DNA from: Gibbula magus
Taxonomy: Eukaryota; Mollusca; Gastropoda; Trochida; Trochidae
Direction of reading: 5' to 3'
Assembly: GCA_936450465.1 (NCBI GenBank)
Contig: OW388296.1
Span: 33,956,086 to 34,020,085 of the forward strand
Length of the DNA: 64,000 nucleotides
Shown here one piece after another: positions 48,165 through 60,356 of this stretch (position 1 is the stretch's first letter; every line of letters begins with the position of its first letter). The position numbers and the translations under genes are program-made. The notes under the pieces are model-generated. The model searched no databases and was not told the DNA's origin. It worked only from the letters and a program-made list of their open reading frames with translations.

Positions 48165-48420
48165 GTCTCACCCTATCCCCTAACCCCTCCTCCCTCTACC
48201 CTTTCCCATATACCCAATGGCCTCCAGCCAACCTTGAAATCCCCATACCATTTCCACCCTATTTCCATGTCCTCATCACCCCATCCCCAAAACCAATCCC
48301 CTCACTCCCCAATTTTTTTTGTCTAAACACTCTCATCCTCAATACCTCCCCCTCCCTCCCCGACACTCAAACACATACACAACATTAAACCCAACTCGGG
48401 GGCCCCCAATCCCCTCGTTT
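48165..48420. other. C-rich, G-depleted tract
   Basis: Many CCC and CCCC runs separated by T/A (CCCTATCCCCTAACCCC, CTCCCCAA). I count only about seven G over roughly 235 bases. The proline-rich open frame over it (48053-48388) follows from the composition. It is not a regular tandem repeat. Confidence 0.75.
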
Positions 48421-49317
48421 CCAACCTTTGTTAATATCGCCCGCATTCACCCGATTGAACTTATCCTACTACGGCCACGTGGAAAGCCGCTTGGGTGTTT
48501 TCTTCAAGAGATGGTAGTAAATCGATAAACTGCGTTTCACTCTACGCGTCGTCTGAAGATACGCCTTGACATGGGAAAGTGTACGGGTACCTCTACTAGT
48601 GCGAGGTCATCGATTTCAACTGATCGATGAACCAATCAACCGCTTTTTTATCCAATATTGTGTAAATGCTGCTACGCCTTGGTGACTAGTAATGCCCAAG
48701 AAGGGCTGAATCATAATCGGCATTGTTGTGAACATGTATAAGTAATGATAGGAACCCCTTGTCGTATTGAATCATTAATACGACGAACATCGGCTGTAGT
48801 TCGATGAAATAGATCACCTGAAATGAACATGAGTGATGAGGTGTCTGACGTGCACATGTCAAATAATACAATACTCATCGATTTCACCGCTGTAGTGCAT
48901 GTCACACGTTGACAGGTGCGCGTAAACAACTACCCGAGTACATTGTGCCTAGCTAGCACTTCTGACTTCTTTCTTACATGTTTGTTGTGTTGTTGTTATG
49001 TTGTTGTCATTGAACAATGGCGTCTTTGTTTATTTTTTATTTTTTTTATCACATCAGTCTCCCAATGCGATTGGTGCATTATTGCAAACCCATGAGTTCT
49101 GACCTGTTTTATGTGTTGTTTTCTTGTAATGTTTGTTGTTGTTGATGTTTGTTGGATTGTGTTAAATGGGTGTTGTTGTTGCTGTTATTAAAGTGACAAT
49201 TATTCAACTTTGTAGTTTACATCATCGAATAGAATTGTCGATAATATCATTGTTTTGGTATCAGTGAACGATGCATGATGATTTTCATGAATTTGATGCA
49301 TTGATTCGTTAACTTAC
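48421..49317. other. No gene recognised
   Basis: GTTGTTGTT simple sequence at about 48980-49010 and 49130-49190. CACGTG at 48476. Confidence 0.5.
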
Positions 49318-49425
49318 ATCAGTCGGTTAACTTACAACAGTCCGTTAACTTACATCACATGTACCAATCCGTTAACTTTCATCGGTCCGTTAACTTACAT
49401 CAGTCCGTTAACTTACTAACTTATA
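49318..49425. repeat. ~18-bp repeat, CAGTCCGTTAACTTACAT
   Basis: Five to six copies with small spacing changes. Each holds the palindrome GTTAAC. Confidence 0.88.
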
Positions 49426-50200
<775 letters not shown>

Positions 50201-50316
50201 GTGAGAGTTAGATGGTTGAAAGAGAGAAGGTATATAAGAGAGGTTGGGTGTAAGTTGTGGAAACGATAAAAAAGCCACCGTTTTATTTATTTGATCCCTT
50301 TCAGGTTTTCATTTCA

Positions 50317-50347
50317 GAGACAAAATGGTCGTTTACCATTTTGTCTC
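50317..50347. repeat. Perfect 13-bp hairpin
   Basis: GAGACAAAATGGT (50317-50329) and ACCATTTTGTCTC (50335-50347) around a 5-nt loop. No poly-T follows, so it is not a terminator of the bacterial kind. Confidence 0.85.
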
Positions 50348-51384
50348 AGTCATTTGGGCGAAACAAGTCATAAAGAAGGGAAAAGAAGAAACCAAGAAAT
50401 GTGCGGGTAAATAAAGACATTGTTGTCCGTAATAACTGCCTTGCATTTGTTGGGTTTTTTTTCTTGTTTTTCTTTTTTTAAACATAATTAGAAAATTCGC
50501 ACCATAAACATAAAAGTGGAAATTTGTTGTCCCAGATGGTTAATAACACACCTTTTTTATCGCAGGGGAAATAGGTGTGCCCTCTCCCTCCCCCTCACCA
50601 TGAAATCGTGAGTCTAGGCCCACATTAAACCTGTTGTTTCTCAGACAAACTAGCTTAACACAGGAGACTTTAGTGTCCTTATCGGGTCTCCGGACTTTGG
50701 GACAATGACCGCTGTGTTATGAAAGAACCGAAATTTAGATATATGTCATGAAAATGTATGATGAAATATCATAATGAAGTTCGAATTGTAATTTTGTATG
50801 TCATTGACATACCTTTATATACGTAATATATTGCAAGATTATTGCTAATTGGATAAGTTGTGTGACCTTTCAATTCCATGCATGGCACTTGGTTAGATTT
50901 TCCATCTTTTCGTGATTAGTGTAATAATATGTTTATCCCCTACAGTGTTAAACTTCAGTTAAACATACTTATGATTTACTGTTTACTTAAGTTTCAGGTA
51001 AATTCGGTACAATGCGAGTGCCAAATTCCGTTTATTATCCCCAACTTAAAACTGCAATGAGACAGAAGTTGGAAATTCATTCAGTCAAAACAAAAAAGCA
51101 GCGAGTGATTTTTTTTTAAATACATCTACTCAGCACACACTCCTCGTTTACACTTCAGTCCTGTGAATGCCCGACCTCTCCAATCTGCTTGTTCTTTAGA
51201 CACTTCATAAGATAACCGAACCGGGATTTCATCGAAATGTGGTTTTACTGAAAGAGAGGGAAAACGTGCATATTGAAGGTTGAGGAACAATATTTCAGAG
51301 ACACGAAATACATCAACATAACCAACAATCCCTTTTTAAACTTCGTCAGTTTTGAACAATATTGACACCAATCAGACAACCAAA
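50348..51384. other. No gene recognised
   Basis: AT-rich, no repeats detected. Confidence 0.5.
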
Positions 51385-51718
51385 CCAAACCATACCATAC
51401 CATAATATACCATACCATACCATATCATACCAGTCCACACCATATCACACCATACCATACCATACCATACCATACCATACCATACCATACCATACCATAC
51501 CATACCATACCATACCATACCATACCATACCATACCATATCATTTCATATCACACCACGCCACACCACACCACCCCACAATACCACACCACACCATATCA
51601 TACCACAAAATACCACACCACACCACACCATACCACACCATACCACACCACACCATACCACACCATATCATACCACACCACACCATACCACACCACACCA
51701 TACCACATCACAACACAG
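51385..51718. repeat. CCATA/CCACA pentamer array
   Basis: The first half is nearly pure (CATAC)n (51447-51538). The second half mixes CCATA, CCACA and CCACC. G-free over most of its length. Confidence 0.96.
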
Positions 51719-52587
51719 AGAACAAAACGTAGAGTACAAAACAATTAACATCAATAACATTATCGGACACACCGATCCCATAGCTCAGAGCTATTCATGT
51801 GGCAGAATAGGCATGGCTGCTATAAGTGATAAATATCTTCTAGTGACTTATCGATTAGGAACCATTTGCTTCTGAAGTGCGTTATTCTTGGAATCTTCGT
51901 CCGGCAAAAGTCAAGGGTGAAGCCACTTTTATCTGGCTGATGATAAGACAAGGATTGGTCTCTTGTTAGCCTTTATCACGGTATTTGATTCTTTATTTGC
52001 CCTTTATTTCCGCATTACCTAAACATGGCAACATCATGAAAAGCACGTCTAGATCTTGTGAGTAATCTCAAAATTGTAAATTTTGAAATTCCCTAATTTC
52101 TGAGTACCATTTTCAATGCATTTACAAATCTAGCATGCGAGAACGTATGTTTTAAGAGACTAAGTACAGTCTAGTCTCTGATGTATGTTGGCCTATGTTA
52201 CTATTTTATTCACATGGCCAAAAGGAAGTTTCTATTTGTAAACGCTGTCACCATTCATTAACCACTGTGAGGTCCATCCTCTCCTAAAGATTGTCCGCGT
52301 GGTTTGTAAATCTTAAGTTTAAGCAGGATTGTTTGTCAACTTATCAAACCGGAAGTGAGATTATTCTTTGGTTGGATATGGTCAATGGTTTGATCTGAAC
52401 ATATGTTTATTTGAATTTAAGTCTGCATGAGGTCTTTTTGTTTATAACCTGTCGGGTTATTTTTATTAAAGTTAATTTTGAAGTTTTGTTAATTAAAAAA
52501 ATCGTGACTACGTCTGTCGGTAGGAGAGAGGAGCAGGAACTGCAAGAGATAGAAAACGGGGTGAAGGGCTAAACGGACTGACCCTGG
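51719..52587. other. No gene recognised
   Basis: AT-rich; nothing recognised. Confidence 0.5.
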
Positions 52588-52815
52588 GACACAGAGAGAG
52601 AGAGAGACACACACAGAGAGAGACACGGACAGAGAGACAGACAGACAGAGAGACATAGACAGGGAGACAGCCAGATATAAAGACAGAGGCTGAGACAGAG
52701 AGAGACAGAGACACAGAGACACACACGGACACACACACAGAGAGACAGACAGACAGACAGAGAGGCGGAGACGGGGAGACAGACAGATACAGAGGCTGAG
52801 ACAGAGAGACAAGGA
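52588..52815. repeat. (CAGA/GAGACA)n imperfect repeat
   Basis: AGAGAGACACA, GACAGACAGACAG and GAGACAGAGAC blocks. AGGCTGAGACAGAGAGA occurs twice (about 52686 and 52793), suggesting a block duplication of roughly 107 bp. The Cys/Leu/Ser-rich minus frames are artefacts. Confidence 0.9.
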
Positions 52816-53088
52816 AACAAACAATCAAATAGTCTATATTTAAAACAACGTTGGTTTTCATCTACCCTTAATTGCTTCATCATCCATTGAATACACTCTT
52901 TCAATTTGAGATCGTACTCTATAGATATTGATTACTAATTACATACTTCAGACAGTCAAAATACCATCTTCTCAAATCGAAGTTATTTACTAATATTCCG
53001 GACGAACAAAAACACAAACTGAAAACAATATTTGCCAAAATAGCATATAACAACTGTGGTCTTTTTCTCAATTCAGTACAGATTTTAG

Positions 53089-53242
53089 TAGTCTAACACT
53101 TACACTCTGAACAAACGTTACTGAAAATGAGCCCCTGTTTACTGAAAATCACATTTCTCATAGTTTCCGTTTCAATATCTAATAAATAATTCTAATACAT
53201 TTTCAGAATAAATACTTTATTTCAGAGTCTGAGTGTTCGACT
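53089..53242. mobile_element. Family P element, copy 4
   Basis: Left end AGTCTAACACTTACACTCTG, right end TTTCAGAGTCTGAGTGTTCG then ACTT. This is the clearest terminal inverted repeat of the family, about 22 bp. The inner pair is GTTACTGAAAATGAG and TTTCCGTTTCAATATC. Confidence 0.75.
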
Positions 53243-54060
53243 TATTTTTGGAATAAATCTGCACCATCCCGTGAGAAACACGAGAGTAGTCTGTGACGTC
53301 AATGATGACGACAACATCATTCTCAAAATACTTATGAATGTATATAAACGCCAATTTTGCAATATGTTACAAGGTATTCGAAGTCACTTCGATAATGACG
53401 CGGCCAGAGTCTTGTACCAGGTGTCGATCATATTGTTGTAAGTATCTATTATTGCCGTCAGCTGTTGATGTTTACGTTTAATTCGGCGCATGCGCAGTGA
53501 AGAGAGTTATTGTGACCTTCCTCGGGGTCTTTCCTCGACGCCCACATGAGGTCACGTGATTGCTTTGGCTGTTTCGATTTGCTGTAAAATTCCATGTTTT
53601 TAACAAAGCAATACGTTAAATTGATTATGACACTAAAGGTCATTTATATAAACCAGAATTTGACTTATTTTGTATACCAAAAGCTATGGAATGCTTTTTG
53701 TATTATGAAGTTGAATTTATATATAATATTCTGGATGTTTCAGATCAAAACAGTTACTGTAAGAGTTTAATTGATTTTTGGATCGAAATTGTTCTAATAA
53801 GTATTGAGGACATATCTGGTTACGCACAGTATGTTAAAACCAAATTTGATATTTTCTTTTCGAAGATGATTTTTAGGATTCAGCAGATATGGTATTTACA
53901 TTATGTGTAGATAGAGACAAAGACAAAGTTTATCAACTTACTTACTTCCACTTACATTAGAGCAAATATCATGTAATTTTGTATGCCTTTTAAGCGTCTT
54001 AGCATGGCAAAAACTAAACCGATAATTGTGTTTTTTTCTCTTCAGTAGCAAGATGTAATT
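53243..54060. other. No gene recognised
   Basis: TGACGTCA at 53294 and GTCACGTGA at 53552. A 74-codon frame at 53686-53910 is not recognisable. Confidence 0.5.
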
Positions 54061-54637
54061 CATCTTCCGCACGCATCGGGCCATATATGCACTTTTAGAA
54101 AATGCATATTGACCCCTTGTGACAACTCGAAGGGATTTCTGAGACCGGAAGTAACACGATTATTGAGCTATGGTGTGGACCAATCAAATGCACGTTTACA
54201 AATCACGCACAGACAAGTTGGGTGAACGTTTCTTCTTTTAATTTGAATTACCCGTACTACGCTGATTACGCTCGATTAATTAGTGATAAAACTAAATCAC
54301 AACGTGCGGGTAAATGAAACAAACCACAATTTATTCAAGATCTGATAATAGCTCTCTTGTTTAACTTTCCCATTTTGAAACTTATATTATGCAAATGAGC
54401 TTAACATCCGAGAAGAAAAATCCCAAAGTATTATAAGCAATTTGTAAAGCTGCCGGTGCATTACCAACTTTTGGATCGATTGGGTTGGTAACGACCGATT
54501 GGATTTGTCAATAGAGGGAACGTAACTCTCTTTAGACGATAGGTGGCGCTGGCCCTGTCTCTCATCCCTTGAGTTGTCGCAAGGGTCAATATGCATTTTC
54601 TAAAAGAGCATATATGGCCCGATGCGTGTGGAAGATG
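54061..54637. mobile_element. Inverted-repeat element, ~74-bp arms, ~430-bp interior
   Basis: The left arm 54061-54135 (CATCTTCCGCACGCATCGGG..) and right arm 54564-54637 (..CCCGATGCGTGTGGAAGATG) are close reverse complements with only a few mismatches. The interior is noncoding and has CGATTGGGTTGGTAACGACC near the right arm. No second copy in the window. Could be a foldback transposon or two inverted copies of a shorter element. Confidence 0.75.
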
Positions 54638-54759
54638 GGTGCAATTCCGCACCTCACATTTAATTTAAATGTTTTGAATGGTTGAAATGACCAGGGGTCA
54701 AAATTTCAGAAAACTTAATTTTTAGCCCAGGAGGCCTGAAAAGCCAGATGGCCTTATGG

Positions 54760-55250
54760 CATGGGCCGTCGTCAGTAAACATTTCACATTTTCGAATTCT
54801 TCTCATTTCACATTTTCGAATTCTTCTCCAGAACCTCTGCAAGCAAAAAAGCTGAAATTTTGTGTCGAGTACCTTGCACCTAGGTGTTTATAAGTTTGTT
54901 CATTTGGACCTCGCTTCCCTGTCAAATATGGGCGTGACACGCATTATTAGCGAAACCTTTAAATGACCTCTTCTCCGAAACCACTTGACATAGGAAGCTG
55001 AAGTTTTCAGAATAACAACATTATTATATGAAGATTTAAGTTTGTTCATTTGGTCTTGGTACTTAGTCAAATATGGGTGTGACAGGGGTCCACCCTCAAA
55101 TCTTTAAACGACTTCTCAAGAACTCAAACTCAAATAAGATCTTTGATAGATGGAGATTTGAAAATGTCATTAGCCTACTAAAAATATAAGGGCGTGGCAG
55201 AGGTACAATTAAAGTTGTGTTTTACACCTCAATAATTTTTCTCTGTAAAA
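54760..55250. repeat. ~145-bp diverged repeat, about three copies
   Basis: GTTTGTTCATTTGG at about 54894 and 55042, each followed by GTCAAATATGGGYGTGACA, ATCTTTAAAYGAC and TTCTC, with GAAGTTTTCAGAAT or GAAATTTTGTG before it. A 25-bp direct duplication, CATTTCACATTTTCGAATTC, lies at 54779-54828. The motif order resembles a repeat widespread in marine invertebrates that I know only from memory. Confidence 0.65.
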
Positions 55251-56073
55251 ACTAAAAAAGTGACCGAAAGCGTCAAATATTATTCTTGTAGTTTCGTAAA
55301 AAAAATCATGCAATATACTTGAGATTAGTTGTCTCGTTTCACGTAAATTGCACAAAATCAAAATGGCGGAACCCTCCATTTAAATGTGACTGAGAATCTT
55401 CGAATTCTCTGAAACAACAATTTTGCAAAATCTCCTCGGTGATAAGAATATCTTATATAAAACTACGACGACTTGCATCACCGTGGATGTAGTGACCTCG
55501 AATATATGTCAAAGGTCAAATATAGATAAGAAGATTACATATGCTTCGTTCCCAAAACAATAGACGTCTGATACCAGTTTACTTAACGCCCCTTAACTCT
55601 ATTGCGAACATTTAACACTTACAAATTGCGTACTACAGATATGTAAATAGCATGTACAACAACGTGACTCCTGCATATCTTATCTCTAAAGGTACACTTA
55701 GTTCCACCACCATTAATGTTGTACATAATTGTGGGTTTTATAAATAATAATTTATCAAAACTATCTCCAAATGAACAAGGATTTTCTTCGAAATATGAAT
55801 ATTTTATCAAGGATCCCATCACTGCAATGTATAACAACGTCATTGATTTAGTTTATTTTGAATAAATTGAACATTTTCTGGGTGAACAAATTAGATTTTC
55901 AATAAAGATTTACATGTAATGTAAGTTTAGAGAGGTGTCGGTTTACATGTAGTGTCGTGTTAGAGGGAGTGCACTATATCTATATGTAATATACTTACAT
56001 GTGGTTCAGATTTGCTGCGAGAGACAATTCAGTTTTTGAAATTGCTGGTTCAGCTGTTTTGCGATTTCTATAT
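55251..56073. other. No gene recognised
   Basis: AT-rich. ATCTTCGAATTCTCTGAAACAA (near 55395) may be a remnant of the preceding repeat. Confidence 0.5.
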
Positions 56074-56594
56074 AAACTACCGGGCAAAAGAAAGTACTCA
56101 CCTCAGTTGATTTTATCATATGTATGATTTTCAATTGCAAATATCTCAAGTTTTCGATGTCATAATCCAAAACTGATAAGTACAGGTGTTTAGTTAGCAG
56201 TCAAAGAATACTTCTACATGTTTTTTAATTATTTTTTAAAAAATGAAATTTTAAGTTTAATTTTGTTTTTAAATTATTGTTGATGATACACAACTGTTCA
56301 TCGACATATAAGACATATCCTATGTGAAAATAAATAAATGTGCCTGATTCTGCACACATTTAAAACATTTTAAACAGGGCAGGGGTCATGTTGGTAAAAA
56401 TTTCATTCTTAACCCTGTCTTCATTGCAAAAAGATATTTGAACTAAAATTTAACCTCAGTCACCAACAAAGTCAGTCAAACTACTGCAGATAAGTATTAT
56501 TGTATCGTTTCATAGTCAAATACATCTGATTTCTTTTAAATATTGAATAAATCGAAATAAACTTAGGTGAAAACTTTCTTTTGCCCGGTAGTTT
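56074..56594. mobile_element. Family F MITE-like element, copy 3
   Basis: AAACTACCGGGCAAAAGAAA (56074 onward) and TTTCTTTTGCCCGGTAGTTT (ending 56594) form a perfect 22-bp terminal inverted repeat flanked by TATA or TA. The interior is collinear with the 10.5 and 30.06 kb copies but more diverged in the first half. Noncoding. Confidence 0.92.
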
Positions 56595-57654
56595 ATAACG
56601 TACTAAATAAACGCACTTGGTATAGGTACATTTGTACTGTCTCTACCAAACACCGGGTTTACAATTGAGGAGTATGATGGTTTAAGGAGATCTGATAAGT
56701 CATGCTGACATGTGTATTTGATAACACATTAACATTATCAACAAACCGGCCTAGCAACAGCTGATAAAAAATAAAAATGCCATGCCTGCTGTTTCTCATA
56801 ATAATACTTTTCTACCCTTTCAAATTCTTATCGCTGAAAAACATTTATTCTCTTACCTGAATAAATCCGCCCATTTTGGCAAATTTATGCACAAGAGCTA
56901 CTGAGGGTTGTCAATTTCGGGGTGACCGCTGCAGATGTTCGCCCGTGCTGTACATTTCACCTTGAGCTGTCAATTGCAGTGGTTCGCCTTGTTCATTGCG
57001 TCGCAGATGTCGCCGCCGAATACAATACTGTTTATTTCTCGCGCCGGCATTTCAGATTTCTAAAAGAGTTACTCTGTATGCCCACACGTGAAAAACTACA
57101 TCGGTCGATGGATAATGAACGTACATTTAGTGTTTATTGAAGTCACATTGTTTACTATTTTCCACGCATTTAAGCTGCAACAGCCGCGTAAAATAACAAC
57201 AGGTCATTCACATCTAATAATGCACGTTATATTAATGTATTCGTTCATGAATATGTCATTAATAATTACTTACATTGACAGCTAGGGCGGTATAGTTTAT
57301 CACAAGAATTAAATGTCCATGTTTCCATTTTTCTTTCGTGATTTTCAAGCAAAAATTGGAAGTGTCAAAAATGCAAATCATGAGATTTTATCATTCATTT
57401 TGTCTTCATATATTTAATGTTCTACTGCAACAAACTAAAACTTGCAAGTCATCAGTTTTCATTATTGGTTCGTTTGCATTTTTCCTTTCACCTCTCTAAG
57501 CAAAATCTGAAAATTCATAAAATATGCAAGTCATCAGTTTTCATCGTCTCGATCACCTTCGACCTACCTGAAATATTCCACTTCAAAGGGTTCTCTATTG
57601 GTTTAAATATCAAATAAAATCTTTGAAAAAGCAATAACTTATTAAGAGCAATGA
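56595..57654. other. No gene recognised
   Basis: The CpG-containing patch 56905-57100 (GCCCGTGCTGTAC, TCGCCGCCG, CGCGCCGGCA) is richer in GC than its flanks and holds a 72-codon frame with no recognisable family. CAAGTCATCAGTTTTCAT occurs twice (about 57444 and 57526). Confidence 0.5.
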
Positions 57655-59060
57655 AGAGGGGCTACAATGTTGACTCCGTGTCACGGCTGTTAGATTCCGG
57701 AGAGGTCAATGACTTGGTGAATTGACCTAACCTATCTATGAAAAAGTTCGTCAGGACCACGGTCTAATCTGCATCTGGCGGGTAAAATATGATTTCTATC
57801 ATACTTAAAATTCCTTATGTTTTATAACTGATTAGTAGAGTTCTAAACGGGTACCTGCTGCTACAATTCTGGATAGGTCAAGGTCATGATGACCTGACAT
57901 TGGACAATCATGAACAACCTGACACTGAATACCTTGTTCATACGACAGGTAGACATACTATGTTATTTAAAATTCTCATTGGTTTCAAATTGATTGGTAA
58001 AGTTATTAACGGTAAAAAATGACGATTCCGGATCTTCGCTGCTATAATTCTGGACAGGTCAATCTCTTGTTAACCTCACCTCTTAAAGGTACATCCATTG
58101 TGTTTCATTTATAATACGTTCCAACACACCACTTGTGCAGTACAAATAAATTCACCCAGCTTGCATATTCATCCCCAATCGACAAATATATCTATATCAA
58201 CTACTAGTATTAGTTTCCAATTAAAATCGAGTAACATCATTATGCATGTGTAGAAACGGTAACCTCCCAAAACTTCTACATGCCAAAACTTCTCAGACTA
58301 AAACAACACAGTTCAGGGTCCACTACACATGGTCATTACCTCAAGTAAGAATGGACTAGTCCGATTATATATCCGACAACTGTTTATTCTCATATATAAC
58401 CGTAGAAACCGTAACTGCACGTCCCATTTACATGCACAGTAGTAATATGACCTATTAAACATTATAAACTCAAATGTGTCATTTTGTCTGTTATAAATAA
58501 GATTCAAAAACTCATTGGCGCGCGTCAATCGCTGTGCATTGTCCGGTTTTCTATCAGATATCACAACTTTTTCCTTTATGTCATCATTTCATGGAGTCGA
58601 ATTCCATCAAAATGGTAATGTTTTGGCAAGTCAGTACTTCTCGATAAAATAATACCATTTATAACGTTTGGTATATATGATCCCTAACATTACTTTTACC
58701 TTCATATCGTCAATATGCTCAGTCCACTATCATCAATATGGTAGTTTTCGGTAACAGTCGGCACTTCTCGATAAAGTAACATCATTTATAACGGTTTGAA
58801 TATGTGACCCCCCAACAACACAAAGTATGTACCTGTAAACAACCTGCACCGACATATGTTTATACGACGGGTTAGACATGATAAACATTATTTTTAATTT
58901 CTTTTGATTTCAAATTGAAAAACATATTAACAGTTTTAAAATGTTGATTGGGGACAGTTGATGCAATTCTAGAAGGTCAATATAATGTTAACTTGCCCTA
59001 GTACAATCATGAACATGCGATACTGGGTGTCATATGCATCTGACAGATAAATGTGACTTG
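57655..59060. repeat. ~185-bp diverged tandem repeat, 4 copies, interrupted by D
   Basis: GCTGCTACAATTCTGGATAG, GGTCAAGGTCATGATGACCT, ACAATCATGAACAACCTGAC, ATACGACAGGTAGACAT and TTTCAAATTGATTGGTAAAG recur in order at about 57.67, 57.86, 58.03/58.83 and 58.95 kb. The third copy is cut in two by 58080-58826. Confidence 0.75.
58080..58826 (+). mobile_element. Family D element, enlarged copy
   Basis: It starts CTTAAAGGTACATCCATTG and follows the 46.9 kb copy. There is a 138-bp extra segment (58265-58402) flanked by TAGAAACGGTAACC and TAGAAACCGTAACT. After GTTTGGTATATATGATCCC the last third is repeated (58688-58825: CATATCGTCAATATGCTCAG .. ATCATTTATAACGGTTTG). Noncoding. Confidence 0.75.
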
Positions 59061-60209
59061 CTCGAATAAATTGGAATACGCGTTCATTTTAATATCTTCA
59101 TAATTTTTAACATGTAAATTTAACACTAAGATCATGGTTTGGATATTTTACCTTTATGTAGATTAAATGATTGGAAGCAAGAACTCTCAGCAGTTCCAGT
59201 AAGGAGGTTTCTCGGGAATGTTATTTTAAATCGTTCAAATAAGATAGGCCATGGGTATTGTACAACAGTGTACATTGTACATCTTTGAAAGAAGAGACAG
59301 ACATGTATAAATAAAGTCTATTGTAAACTGAGAAATGTTGATTTCTGTGGTGCTCATACAAATTCTGACGAGCCGGTAAATCTTTTATCTGAATAAACCA
59401 TCATTGATTCATTTGATGAAGGAAAAACAAGATTTTATTCTTGAGTTAACGTAAATTTATGGCCATCTAGTCCCTGTATAACTCTTCATCGCGATTGTCA
59501 GAGGCAAAGGAAAGGAACGATCCTAAATTGCAAAAATATTCAAAGAATAAAATCTATAAGATTTGTCCTCGCAATATTGTCTAAAAGTAAAACCACAAAG
59601 CATGATTTTCAAATGAGGCTTTAACGCAGGTCCTATTCAGTTTTTAAAGACGGGTTGAGCGCCACATAAACGCTTTCAAGAACGCTAGACAGATGCAGAG
59701 ATATTGGGATTGTGTGTGTCTAATAAAGCATATTGAAACCACCCTCCGCGTTTTGCTATCAATGTTGGAAATCACTGATGCGTGACCTCTAAATCTGGTC
59801 ACGTGACGCGGTCACTCACCGGACCAAAATGGCCTTGACCGTTGCGTGTTGTATAAGGCAATGGATACTGTATACGTATATGCATATATTGTGGATCGTA
59901 TAACTATCGAGTACAATATTGTATGGCGGCACAACTCTTTGTCTTGTTTATCATGCACGCTTGTATTGAATGTGCATGCATGCATTAGTGTTGTTCTACA
60001 CCAGATTCGTCCTTGCATTGATAATGTGGTTCAAATGGTATACATTACAACAACAAAGCCTATTTATAAATACATTTATGCATCATTGTTCAGTTGTCGG
60101 GAGAAAGAATATGTAGGCTATGGGATGCTATCAGTTGATATGCAGCTTGATATAGCAACAATGTGTAAAAGCGTTTCTCTCTTGAAATGAACATAATAAA
60201 CATATATAG
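59061..60209. other. No gene recognised
   Basis: TCACGTGACGCGGTCAC lies at 59799. A 114-codon plus frame (59846-60190) has no recognisable domain. Confidence 0.5.
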
Positions 60210-60356
60210 ATAATACTAAACGATGTCCCGTTTGATAACATATTTATGAAACGAGTGAATGGTTTGGTATTCTAACGAGAAAAAGCGAGTTAAATACCTA
60301 TGCCATTGGCGAGTTTCATAAACATGTTATCAAACTGGACCGAGTTTAGTATTTTA
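60210..60356. mobile_element. Foldback element, ~70-bp arms, 6-nt loop
   Basis: TACTAAACGATGTCCCGTTT/GATAACATATTTATGAAAC on the left pairs with GTTTCATAAACATGTTATC/AAACTGG..GAGTTTAGTA on the right. Pairing continues inward through GGTATTCTAACGAG and GAGTTAAATACC to an AAAAAG loop, roughly 80% paired overall. ACTCAATGATGT and GGTTGAGTAATGAATAAT further out may be outer arms. Confidence 0.8.

Noticed and set aside
50317..50347. Hairpin as a rho-independent terminator
   Set aside because: No U tract after the stem, and the genome is eukaryotic.
51362..51748. 128-codon Tyr/His/Thr/Pro-rich frame
   Set aside because: Translation of the CCATA/CCACA pentamer array.
52489..52904. Cys/Leu/Ser-rich minus-strand frames resembling membrane or secreted proteins
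   Set aside because: Translation of a CAGA/GAGACA repeat in several frames at once.
59625..59695. SINE-tail-like AACGCTTTCAAGAACGC
   Set aside because: Match limited to about 15 bases; the flanking order differs from the SINE.
59846..60190. 114-codon plus frame
   Set aside because: No recognisable domain, and a substantial opposite-strand frame overlaps it.
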